This document shows positions 46,202 through 53,414 of a stretch of 64,000 nucleotides of DNA, piece by piece. Where the stretch lies: positions 1 through 64,000 of the forward strand of contig NZ_BIMA01000027.1 of the NCBI RefSeq assembly GCF_004000845.1. The letters are read 5' to 3'. How positions within the stretch are numbered: the first letter of the stretch is position 1; each line of letters opens with the position of its first letter. A program made the translations under genes and the position numbers. The DNA is from Paenibacillus koleovorans NBRC 103111. Lineage in GTDB: Bacteria; Bacillota; Bacilli; Paenibacillales; NBRC-103111. The notes below the pieces were generated by a model, which was not told where the DNA came from, did not search any database, and was given only the letters and a program-made list of their open reading frames with translations.

Positions 46202-46918
46202 ATGGGTAAGCGCATATTGGTGATTGAAGATGAGCCTACCTTGGCGAGGTTGTTGTCGTACAATTTATCGCAGGAAGGCTACGAAACGAAGGTTGTCGAT
46301 CATGGCGGGGAAGGGCTCCAGGCGGCTAACCAACAGGCTTTTGATCTCATCATTCTCGATATTATGCTGCCGGGCCTGAACGGTTTTGAGATTTTGCAGA
46401 AGCTGCGGCAGAAGGGCAACAAGACGCCGATCATCATTCTGACCGCACGCAATGCGGAGGAGGAAGTCGTCCAAGGATTGAAGAGCGGAGCGGACGACTA
46501 CATCACGAAGCCGTTCGGCGTTGCCGAGCTGCTGGCGCGCGTCTCGGCCGTTATGCGGCGGACGCAGGCCGACGATACGGCCTATGTGGAAGAAGCCAGC
46601 ACGGACAAGGTAATCCGTGTAGGCGACTTGAAGATTTACCCGGAGAAGTACGAGGTGAACTTGAACGGCCAATCGATTCCGCTTCGGCCCAAAGAATTCG
46701 AAGTGCTGCTCTATCTCGTGCAGCGGCCTGGCGTCGTCATCACTCGAGACGATCTGATGAACATCGTCTGGGGCTTCGATTACGTCGGCGGCCAACGCAC
46801 GGTGGACGTCCATGTCAGCTCGCTTCGCAAGAAGCTGGAAATGAACCAGGAGTCGGTCCAGATCGATTCGATCCGCGGACTCGGCTACAAGCTGGTCGTG
46901 CATAGCGGGAAGAAATAA
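46202..46918 (+). CDS. phoP: Phosphate-regulon response regulator PhoP
   Basis: A 238-residue OmpR-family regulator. The receiver has IEDEP at 9-13, the phosphorylation site Asp53 in LIILDIMLPG and Lys in ITKPFG. The winged helix domain includes LNGQSIPLRPKEFEVLLYLVQRPGVV and YVGGQRTVDVHVSSLRKKLE, ending in IRGLGYKLV. It binds the Pho boxes seen upstream of pstS and probably those of phoR and phoP. GGGGGCGGG precedes the ATG. Confidence 0.93.
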   Translation: MGKRILVIEDEPTLARLLSYNLSQEGYETKVVDHGGEGLQAANQQAFDLIILDIMLPGLNGFEILQKLRQKGNKTPIIILTARNAEEEVVQGLKSGADDYITKPFGVAELLARVSAVMRRTQADDTAYVEEASTDKVIRVGDLKIYPEKYEVNLNGQSIPLRPKEFEVLLYLVQRPGVVITRDDLMNIVWGFDYVGGQRTVDVHVSSLRKKLEMNQESVQIDSIRGLGYKLVVHSGKK

Positions 46919-46919
46919 G

Positions 46920-46969
46920 AAGAAGCTCAAGAATCAGCCGGATGGCTGAAGCTTGGGCTTCTTTTTTTG
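46920..46969. terminator. Bidirectional terminator between phoP and a chemoreceptor gene
   Basis: GAAGCTCAAG and CTTGGGCTTC form the outer stem with one G-T pair, TCAGCC/GGCTGA the inner, followed by seven T residues. A-rich sequence on the other side lets it act on the opposite strand as well. Confidence 0.9.
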
Positions 46970-46975
46970 ACATTT

Positions 46976-48712
46976 TCACTCCAACCGGAACTGCTTAAGC
47001 TCCTCGAACAGCTGCTGCGACAAGTCGCGAATATCGATCGATTGCTCGGCAATTTGCTGGATCGCGGCGTTCTGCTCGACCGAGGTCGAATTCACTTCCT
47101 CGACGCCGGCCGCCGTCTCCTGGGCGATCGCCGCGACGGTAGTAATGGCGTCGGCGAATCGGTTCGTCCGCACTTTAGACTCCTGCACCTTGCCTCTTAT
47201 CAGCGCCATCTGCCCATGCAGCCGCTCGATTGATGCCTCGATCGCATCGAACGAGTGCAGCGTCCCTTGCAGCTGGCTGCCCTGCACGTGGACCGCTTCA
47301 AGCACGCCGCTCATATGGCTGCGAACGTCATCGATCTGGCTCTGCAGCGAATCGGTCAGCCGGGCGATCGACTTGGCCGATACGCCAGTCTGATCCGACA
47401 GCTGGCGTACCTGCTCGGCGATGACGGCGAACCCGCGGCCGTACTGGCCTGCACGAGCCGCCTCGATCGCCGCGTTCACCGCCAGCACGTTCGTTTCCGT
47501 CGAGATCTCGCTGATGGTGCGCACGATATGGCCGATCTTCACCGAATCCTCGATGAAGCGATCCAGCGCGGCGACGGCATGGCGGAGCCGCTCGTCCGAT
47601 TGCGCCGAGGCCGATTGCAGCTGCAGGACGGCGGACGAGCCCGCACGCGAGCTGGAGGTGGCGACGCGGCTCAGCTCGGCCATCTCCTCGGTGCGGATTG
47701 CGATGTCTGCGGTTCGCTCCGCCAGCTCGGAGACGAGATCGGAGCTTTGCTCGGTTTCGGACGCCTGCTGATCGGCACCGGCCGAAATTTCGCCGATGGC
47801 CCGGAGCACGTCCTGGTTGGAGGAGGCCGTCGATACCGCGAATTGCTGGAAGCGCTCGGCGTGACCGGCCAACGAAGTGCCGATGGCATGCGTATGCAGC
47901 AAGGTATTCCTTACTTTGTCCATCATCAGGTCAAAGTGGCGGCTCAATTGCCCAAGCTCGTCGGGCGTCTTCGACCCAACACGGTGTCGCAGATCGCCTT
48001 CGGCTATCTGGCTCATCGTAATCCGCATGCGTCGGATCGGACGTACGAACGAGCGGATCAGCAGGGTGGAGATGACGACGGCGAAGGCGATAGCGACGCC
48101 CATGGAAACGTAAGTAAACAGCTCGGACTGATGGAAGAGCTCCTCGGAACGAGCGGTAGCCGCAGCGGCGCCGGCCGTATATGTATGGTTGAATTGATCG
48201 ACGAGCTCGAACAAATATTCTTTGTGCGTCCGCGACAAGTTGAATTGCTGCTCCAGCTGTCCGGCAATCTCGATTGCAGGCGCCCCGCTTTTGATGAGCG
48301 TCACCCCAGCGGCGTAGGTCGCTACATACTCCTCGGACACCGTAGACAGCTTGGCTCTCCATTTGCGTTCGTCGGATGTGGAGGCGGTATCGCCGATTTG
48401 GCGTACGTATTGAAGGAACAGCTTCTTTTTCTCCTCGTAAGCTCCCGTCGTCGTATCGTCGGCCGTCTTCGTAAGCACCAGAGAGGCATGCATGCTGGCG
48501 AGTTGCTCGCCGGTCATCTTGAGCCGCATGGACAGCAGCTGCTTGTCCACTTCCCGGTTCTGAACGCCGACTTGCTCGCGAATCGCTTGCTGCTGCTGCA
48601 TCTGGAACCAGCCGGCCGCCGCGAACAACCCTACAATCAAGACGAAACCTGTGATCATCTTAAACCGAATGCTGATTCCTAATCTCCTACCGAAAGGCCA
48701 ACTCTTTTTCAT
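46976..48712 (-). CDS. Methyl-accepting chemotaxis protein
   Basis: A 578-residue chemoreceptor. The first span (residues about 18-38) is followed by an extracellular four-helix-like sensor and a second span near 200-220. A HAMP linker (FVRPIRRMRITMSQIAEGDLRHRV) leads to the signalling domain with EISTETNVLAVNAAIEAARAGQYGRGFAVIAEQVRQLSDQT. It probably couples to CheA/CheW. It is divergent from pstS and shares its regulatory gap, so phosphate control is possible but unproven. Confidence 0.94.
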   Translation of the reverse strand: MKKSWPFGRRLGISIRFKMITGFVLIVGLFAAAGWFQMQQQQAIREQVGVQNREVDKQLLSMRLKMTGEQLASMHASLVLTKTADDTTTGAYEEKKKLFLQYVRQIGDTASTSDERKWRAKLSTVSEEYVATYAAGVTLIKSGAPAIEIAGQLEQQFNLSRTHKEYLFELVDQFNHTYTAGAAAATARSEELFHQSELFTYVSMGVAIAFAVVISTLLIRSFVRPIRRMRITMSQIAEGDLRHRVGSKTPDELGQLSRHFDLMMDKVRNTLLHTHAIGTSLAGHAERFQQFAVSTASSNQDVLRAIGEISAGADQQASETEQSSDLVSELAERTADIAIRTEEMAELSRVATSSSRAGSSAVLQLQSASAQSDERLRHAVAALDRFIEDSVKIGHIVRTISEISTETNVLAVNAAIEAARAGQYGRGFAVIAEQVRQLSDQTGVSAKSIARLTDSLQSQIDDVRSHMSGVLEAVHVQGSQLQGTLHSFDAIEASIERLHGQMALIRGKVQESKVRTNRFADAITTVAAIAQETAAGVEEVNSTSVEQNAAIQQIAEQSIDIRDLSQQLFEELKQFRLE

Positions 48713-48783
48713 AGACGCAGCTCCCCAGATGTTCGTTTTTGCCTCCAGTATAAGGAAGAATCATTAACGGACAGAGCGTTTTC

Positions 48784-48800
48784 TGTAAAGGTACTGTAAA
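48784..48800 (-). promoter_or_regulatory. Pho-box-like repeats upstream of pstS, minus orientation
   Basis: TGTAAA at 48784-48789 and 48795-48800 (TTTACA on the minus strand) are phased by 11 bp. The orientation faces the divergent chemoreceptor gene. Confidence 0.55.
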
Positions 48801-48820
48801 TCTGTGAAAGTTAAAGCTAT

Positions 48821-48883
48821 GAAAACAGACGTCCAAAAGTTTTACACTGCGTTAACAAAAGTTGAAATTTGCGAAAACAGACG
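48821..48883. repeat. Direct repeat GAAAACAGACG flanking the pst Pho boxes
   Basis: GAAAACAGACG lies at 48821-48831 and again at 48873-48883, 52 bp apart, close to five helical turns. The pair encloses the forward Pho boxes. It could be a second regulator site or loop anchors. Confidence 0.5.
48841..48857 (+). promoter_or_regulatory. Pho boxes of the pst operon, plus orientation
   Basis: TTTACA (48841-48846) and TTAACA (48852-48857) are phased by 11 bp, and a third, weaker hexamer TTGAAA follows at 48862. A -10 candidate TACTAT lies at 48889-48894, the usual distance for PhoP-activated promoters. Confidence 0.72.
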
Positions 48884-48934
48884 ATGAGTACTATTACGTT
48901 GTAGCCAAAAACATGAAGGAGTGGTCAATCACTT

Positions 48935-49927
48935 ATGAAGAAGGCATTGAAGGCAGGAACAATCGTACTCTCCACTACAATCCTGGCGTTGTCACTGGCA
49001 GCTTGCGGAGAAAAAAATGACGATACGAAGACGAATGCAGGCGGCACGACAAGTCCATCGGCAACGAAGACGCCTGACGCACCCAAATTAACGGGCGACA
49101 TCAAAATCGACGGTTCCTCTACAGTATTCCCGATCTCGCAGGCTGTAGCCGAAGAGTTCATGAAGAAACAAACCGGCGTAAAAATCACAGTAGCCGAAGG
49201 CGGAAGCTCCGTAGGGATGACCAAGCTGATCGCCGGCGAAATCGATATTGCGGATTCCTCCCGTAAGATCAAGGCGGAAGAAGCGGACAAAATCAAGGCG
49301 AAGAGCGACGAAGCTATCGAAATGCCGATCGCACTTGACGGTGTCACCGTTGTAGTAAACAAGAAGAACACTTTTGCAAAAGAAATGACAGTTGCCGAAC
49401 TGAAGAAGATCTGGGAGAAGGACAGCAAGATCAAGAAATGGAACGAAATTCGTCCGGAATGGCCGGATAAAGAAATTAAGCTGTATGGCCCGGGAACAGC
49501 ATCCGGTACATTCGAATTCTTCACAGAAGCGATCAACGGTAAAGCAAAAGAATCCCGCACCGACTTCACGCCATCCGAAGACGACAACGTGTTGGTTAAA
49601 GGCGTAGCGGGCGACGAGTTCGCCATGGGTTACTTCGGATTCGCGTACTTCAAGGAAAACGAAAGCACATTGAACGCTGTAGCCATCAAGGTAGATGCTA
49701 ATACGCCGGCTGTCGCTCCATCGCACGACACGATCGAGAAAATGACTTACAAGCCGTTGTCGCGTCAAATCTTCATCTACCCGACGAAGAACGCTCTGGC
49801 TAAGCCTCAAGTCAAAGAATTCATCAAGTACTACAACAGCGCCGAAGGTCAAAAGCTGGTTGAAGCCGCCAAGTACATCAAGCTTCCTCAAGACTTCTAT
49901 ACGAAGAACCTGGAGTTTGTAAAGTAA
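48935..49927 (+). CDS. pstS: Phosphate-binding lipoprotein PstS
   Basis: A 330-residue periplasmic-type receptor on the outer face of the membrane. The lipoprotein signal ends LALSLAAC (Cys at about 25), followed by a Thr-rich linker. IKIDGSSTVFPISQAVAEEF and EGGSSVGMTKLIAGEIDIADSSRKIK carry the phosphate-coordinating loops. YGPGTASGTFEFF closes the site. It delivers phosphate to PstCA. AAGGAG precedes the ATG by 13 nt. The intergenic gap to pstC forms a stem that may lower expression of the permeases. Confidence 0.96.
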   Translation: MKKALKAGTIVLSTTILALSLAACGEKNDDTKTNAGGTTSPSATKTPDAPKLTGDIKIDGSSTVFPISQAVAEEFMKKQTGVKITVAEGGSSVGMTKLIAGEIDIADSSRKIKAEEADKIKAKSDEAIEMPIALDGVTVVVNKKNTFAKEMTVAELKKIWEKDSKIKKWNEIRPEWPDKEIKLYGPGTASGTFEFFTEAINGKAKESRTDFTPSEDDNVLVKGVAGDEFAMGYFGFAYFKENESTLNAVAIKVDANTPAVAPSHDTIEKMTYKPLSRQIFIYPTKNALAKPQVKEFIKYYNSAEGQKLVEAAKYIKLPQDFYTKNLEFVK

Positions 49928-49980
49928 TTGAATTGCAGAAACGCATGAAAAACGGACCGTGGAGCTTCAGAGGATGAGCC

Positions 49981-50040
49981 TTTGGGGCCCCGCGGTTATC
50001 CGCTTGCCAGTGAACTTTTTGAAGTCAAGGGGGCCCCAGA
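49981..50040 (+). promoter_or_regulatory. RNA stem occluding the pstC ribosome binding site
   Basis: TTTGGGGCCCC (49981-49991) pairs with GGGGCCCCAGA (50030-50040) over 11 bp with one G-U pair and a 38-nt loop. The right arm holds the only G-rich ribosome site of pstC and ends just before its ATG. Confidence 0.62.
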
Positions 50041-50958
50041 ATGCCGCAAATCGAGCAGCCAGCAAGCTTAAAGCAGAAAAAGAAATGGCTTTCTACCGAC
50101 AGCATCATGCCGAAGCTTCTTTTACTATTCGCCGTCATATCCATCTTCACGACCATCGGGATTGTGGCGATTCTGATCGTGGAATCCATCGGATTTTTCA
50201 AGGAAGTGCCCATCCTCGACTTTATTACCGGGACGAAATGGACGCCGCTCTTCGCGGACCCTGAGTTCGGGATTTTACCGCTCGTTACGGGCACATTGAT
50301 GATTACGCTCATTGCGAGCATTGTCGCTCTTCCTCTCGGCTTGGGGAGCGCCATTTACCTTAGCGAATACGCGCCGGACCGCGTGCGTGCGATCTTGAAG
50401 CCGGTGCTTGAAATATTGGCGGGTATTCCTACGATCGTATACGGGTTCTTCGCCCTGACATTCGTGACGCCCGTCCTGCAATTCATTCTTCCGGAGACGG
50501 AAGTGTTCAACGCTCTGAGTGCCGGAATCGTCGTCGGCATTATGATCATTCCGATGATCTCGTCGCTGAGCGAGGATGCCATGGTCGCGGTGCCGCATTC
50601 GCTTCGCGCGGCTGCCTATGCGCTCGGCTCCACGAAGCTCGAGGTTGCGATCAAGATCGTAGTGCCGGCCGCTTTTTCCGGTATTGTGGCGTCCTTCGTT
50701 CTCGGCCTGTCCCGCGCTGTCGGGGAGACGATGATCGTGACGCTGGCTGCGGGCAACCTGGCGCAAATGTCCTACAACCCGCTCGAGAGCATCCAGACGC
50801 TCACCGCGTATATCGTAGCGGTCAGTTCGGGCGACACGCAGCACGGGACTGTCGAATACTTAACGATCTATGCCGTGGGTATCACCTTGTTCGTCATCAC
50901 GCTGGTCATGAACATCCTCGCCGGCTACATCTCGAGAAAGTTTAAGGAGGAGTATTGA
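50041..50958 (+). CDS. pstC: Phosphate ABC transporter permease PstC
   Basis: A 305-residue inner-membrane permease with six spans. Typical features are IGFFKEVPILDFITGTKWTPLFADPEFGILPLVTGTL, IPTIVYGFFAL and the EAA loop region VPHSLRAAAYALGSTKLEVAIKIVVP. It pairs with PstA. The start codon follows a stem that hides the ribosome site, which would limit its translation relative to pstS. The TGA stop overlaps the pstA ATG by one base. Confidence 0.96.
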   Translation: MPQIEQPASLKQKKKWLSTDSIMPKLLLLFAVISIFTTIGIVAILIVESIGFFKEVPILDFITGTKWTPLFADPEFGILPLVTGTLMITLIASIVALPLGLGSAIYLSEYAPDRVRAILKPVLEILAGIPTIVYGFFALTFVTPVLQFILPETEVFNALSAGIVVGIMIIPMISSLSEDAMVAVPHSLRAAAYALGSTKLEVAIKIVVPAAFSGIVASFVLGLSRAVGETMIVTLAAGNLAQMSYNPLESIQTLTAYIVAVSSGDTQHGTVEYLTIYAVGITLFVITLVMNILAGYISRKFKEEY

Positions 50959-51827
50959 TGCAGTCGTCCATGGAACTCAAACGCATCCAGAAGCGCAAGA
51001 ACAAGAACAGCTTGTTCCACTTCCTGTTCCTCCTGTCCACTTGTCTCGGGGTGTTGGCGCTCGTGTTGTTGCTCGGCCAAGTGCTGCTGAAAGCGGTAGG
51101 TTGGATCGACTGGCAGTTTCTTACGAGCTTCTCTTCCCGGTTGCCGGAAAGAGCGGGCATCAAAGCCGCCTTCGTCGGTACATTGTGGCTGATGGTCATT
51201 ACAGCGCCGCTCACCGTTATTATTGGTGTCGCGACGGCGATTTATTTGGAAGAGTACGCGAAGGACAACAAGCTCAGCCGCATCATCCAGACGAACATTG
51301 CGAACTTGGCGGGCGTTCCGTCGATCGTGTACGGACTGTTGGGACTTACGGTATTCGTCCGTTTGCTTCACCTCGAACGGAGCGTGCTGTCCGGCGCGCT
51401 GACGATGACGCTGCTCGTGCTGCCGATTATCATCGTCGCTTCCCAAGAAGCGATCCGCGCCATTCCGATGAATCAGCGGCATGCTTCCTACGCGCTCGGC
51501 GCCACTCGCTGGCAGACGATCGTTCGTGTAGTATTGCCTTCGGCTTTGCCGGGTATTCTGACCGGAGCGATCCTGTCACTGTCCCGTGCGATCGGCGAAA
51601 CCGCGCCGCTCATCGTGATCGGCGCCGTATCGTATATTGCGTTCTTGCCGCACTCCATCTTCGATACGTTCACCGTCATGCCGATCCAGATTTACAGCTG
51701 GGCTAGCTTACCGGCGAAGGAGTTCCAGAACGTGGCCGCCGCAGGCATCGTCGTCCTGCTGGTTATGCTGCTTAGCATGAACGCACTCGCCATCTACTTG
51801 CGCAACAAGTATCAGAAAAAAAATTAA
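50958..51827 (+). CDS. pstA: Phosphate ABC transporter permease PstA
   Basis: A 289-residue permease with six spans, partner of Pst[31 protein letters not shown] and [18 protein letters not shown] are typical, and the cytoplasmic coupling loop is [34 protein letters not shown] 50958 has AAGGAGG 7 nt upstream, inside the end of pstC, so the two are coupled. Confidence 0.96.
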   Translation: MQSSMELKRIQKRKNKNSLFHFLFLLSTCLGVLALVLLLGQVLLKAVGWIDWQFLTSFSSRLPERAGIKAAFVGTLWLMVITAPLTVIIGVATAIYLEEYAKDNKLSRIIQTNIANLAGVPSIVYGLLGLTVFVRLLHLERSVLSGALTMTLLVLPIIIVASQEAIRAIPMNQRHASYALGATRWQTIVRVVLPSALPGILTGAILSLSRAIGETAPLIVIGAVSYIAFLPHSIFDTFTVMPIQIYSWASLPAKEFQNVAAAGIVVLLVMLLSMNALAIYLRNKYQKKN

Positions 51828-51840
51828 GGGGGCGCTTCTC

Positions 51841-52677
51841 ATGTCCATCGCCATTCCAGCTTCGATCTCGATTTCCGCGTTGAACACGCAATCCACTTCG
51901 ACCGCCGGTACGACTCCAACCGCCGGACCGATTATCGAAATTCAGTCATTGAACTTGTACTATAGCGAATTCCACGCCTTGAAAAACGTCGGCATGCGCA
52001 TTGATCCGAAGTCGATTACCGCCTTCATCGGCCCTTCCGGCTGCGGCAAATCGACGTTGCTGCGTACGCTGAACCGGATGAACGACATGACGAAGGGCGT
52101 GCGGATCAACGGGAAAGTCGCGATTAGCGGAACGAACATCTATGATACGGACGTCAATGTGGAGCTGCTGCGCAAAAATGTCGGCATGGTGTTCCAGCAG
52201 CCGAATCCGTTCCCGAAATCGATTTATGACAATATCGCCTACGGACCTCGCATCCATGGCATCACTAGAAAGAGCGAGCTGGACGACATTGTTGAGAAAA
52301 GCTTGCGCTCCGCGGCGCTGTGGGACGAAGTGAAGGACTACATGAAGAAATCGGCCTACGGCCTGTCCGGCGGGCAGCAGCAGCGGCTTTGCATTGCTCG
52401 TGCGCTCGCGGTAAACCCGACGATTCTGCTTATGGACGAACCGACTTCCGCGCTGGACCCCATATCGACGTTGAAAATCGAAGAGCTGATCCAGGAGCTG
52501 AAGGACCAATACACGATCGTCATCGTGACGCACAACATGCAGCAAGCGGCGCGCGTCTCGGGACAAACGGCGTTCTTCTTGAACGGCGAGGTCGTGGAAT
52601 ATGCGGAGACGGTGAACTTGTTCTCCAACCCCGCGGATCAACGCACGGAAGATTACATTACCGGCCGCTTCGGCTGA
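51841..52677 (+). CDS. pstB: Phosphate ABC transporter ATPase PstB
   Basis: A 278-residue ATPase. The Walker A is GPSGCGKST, the Q loop is [18 protein letters not shown], the signature is LSGGQQQR, the Walker B is [13 protein letters not shown], and the switch His is in VTHNMQQA. A 30-residue Ser/Thr/Ala-rich N-terminal extension ([16 protein letters not shown]) precedes the usual start. GGGGGCG lies before the ATG. It powers import through PstCA. Confidence 0.96.
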   Translation: MSIAIPASISISALNTQSTSTAGTTPTAGPIIEIQSLNLYYSEFHALKNVGMRIDPKSITAFIGPSGCGKSTLLRTLNRMNDMTKGVRINGKVAISGTNIYDTDVNVELLRKNVGMVFQQPNPFPKSIYDNIAYGPRIHGITRKSELDDIVEKSLRSAALWDEVKDYMKKSAYGLSGGQQQRLCIARALAVNPTILLMDEPTSALDPISTLKIEELIQELKDQYTIVIVTHNMQQAARVSGQTAFFLNGEVVEYAETVNLFSNPADQRTEDYITGRFG

Positions 52678-52714
52678 TGCCTGAATAGACGACATATTAG
52701 GGGGAGATTTGTCC

Positions 52715-53377
52715 ATGGTAACGAAACGACAGCAGTTCGACGCCGCGCTGAGCGGCTTGCGCCAAGAATTGATCGAGATGGGCGGCAAAGTGGAACGTGC
52801 GATACAATTGTCCGTCCAATCCCTGAAGGAAGGCAATCTCGAGCTGGCTAACGAAGTGATTGCCGAAGATCCGATCATCAACGCGCAAGAAGAGCGTATC
52901 GATGAGATCGGGACGAATTTGATCGCCACGCAGCAGCCGGTCGCCAAAGACCTTCGCCGCATCATTATTGCCTTCCGAATGGCAAGCGATCTGGAGCGTA
53001 TGGCGGATCTCGCGGTCGATATCGCAAAGGTAACGATCCGGATCGGCGATCAGCCGCTGATCAAGCCGCTCGTCGACATCCCCCGAATGGCGGAAATCGT
53101 GCAATTGATGACGAACGAGAGCATCGCCTCTTACGTTAACGAGAATGTCGATCTGGCCTATAAGATGGCGAAGATGGACGATGAGGTCGATCAGCTGCAC
53201 AGCCAAATCATGCGCGAGCTGTTCGTCTTCATGGTGGACAATCCGAAGACGGTCAATCAATCGCTGCTGCTCTGCTTCGTCAGCCGCTACTTGGAGCGGA
53301 TGGCGGATCATGCGACGAATATCGGGGAAAGCGTAGTGTATCTCGTACGGGGCAAACGGCCGGATTTAAACGCCTAA
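52715..53377 (+). CDS. phoU: Phosphate transport regulator PhoU
   Basis: A 220-residue helical protein with two tandem three-helix repeats, each carrying an E/DxxxD-type metal motif (LERMADLAVDIAKV and YLERMADHATNIGESVVY). It binds PstB and PhoR to turn off signalling when phosphate is plentiful. ATG 52715 has GGGGGAGA 7 nt upstream. The in-frame TTG at 52709 is only 1 nt from it. It is the last pst gene, and the GGDEF/EAL gene follows 37 bp later with no terminator. Confidence 0.95.
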   Translation: MVTKRQQFDAALSGLRQELIEMGGKVERAIQLSVQSLKEGNLELANEVIAEDPIINAQEERIDEIGTNLIATQQPVAKDLRRIIIAFRMASDLERMADLAVDIAKVTIRIGDQPLIKPLVDIPRMAEIVQLMTNESIASYVNENVDLAYKMAKMDDEVDQLHSQIMRELFVFMVDNPKTVNQSLLLCFVSRYLERMADHATNIGESVVYLVRGKRPDLNA

Positions 53378-53414
53378 TACTTGTCGAGGGACACGAGGAC
53401 TGCGAGGAACGCCG

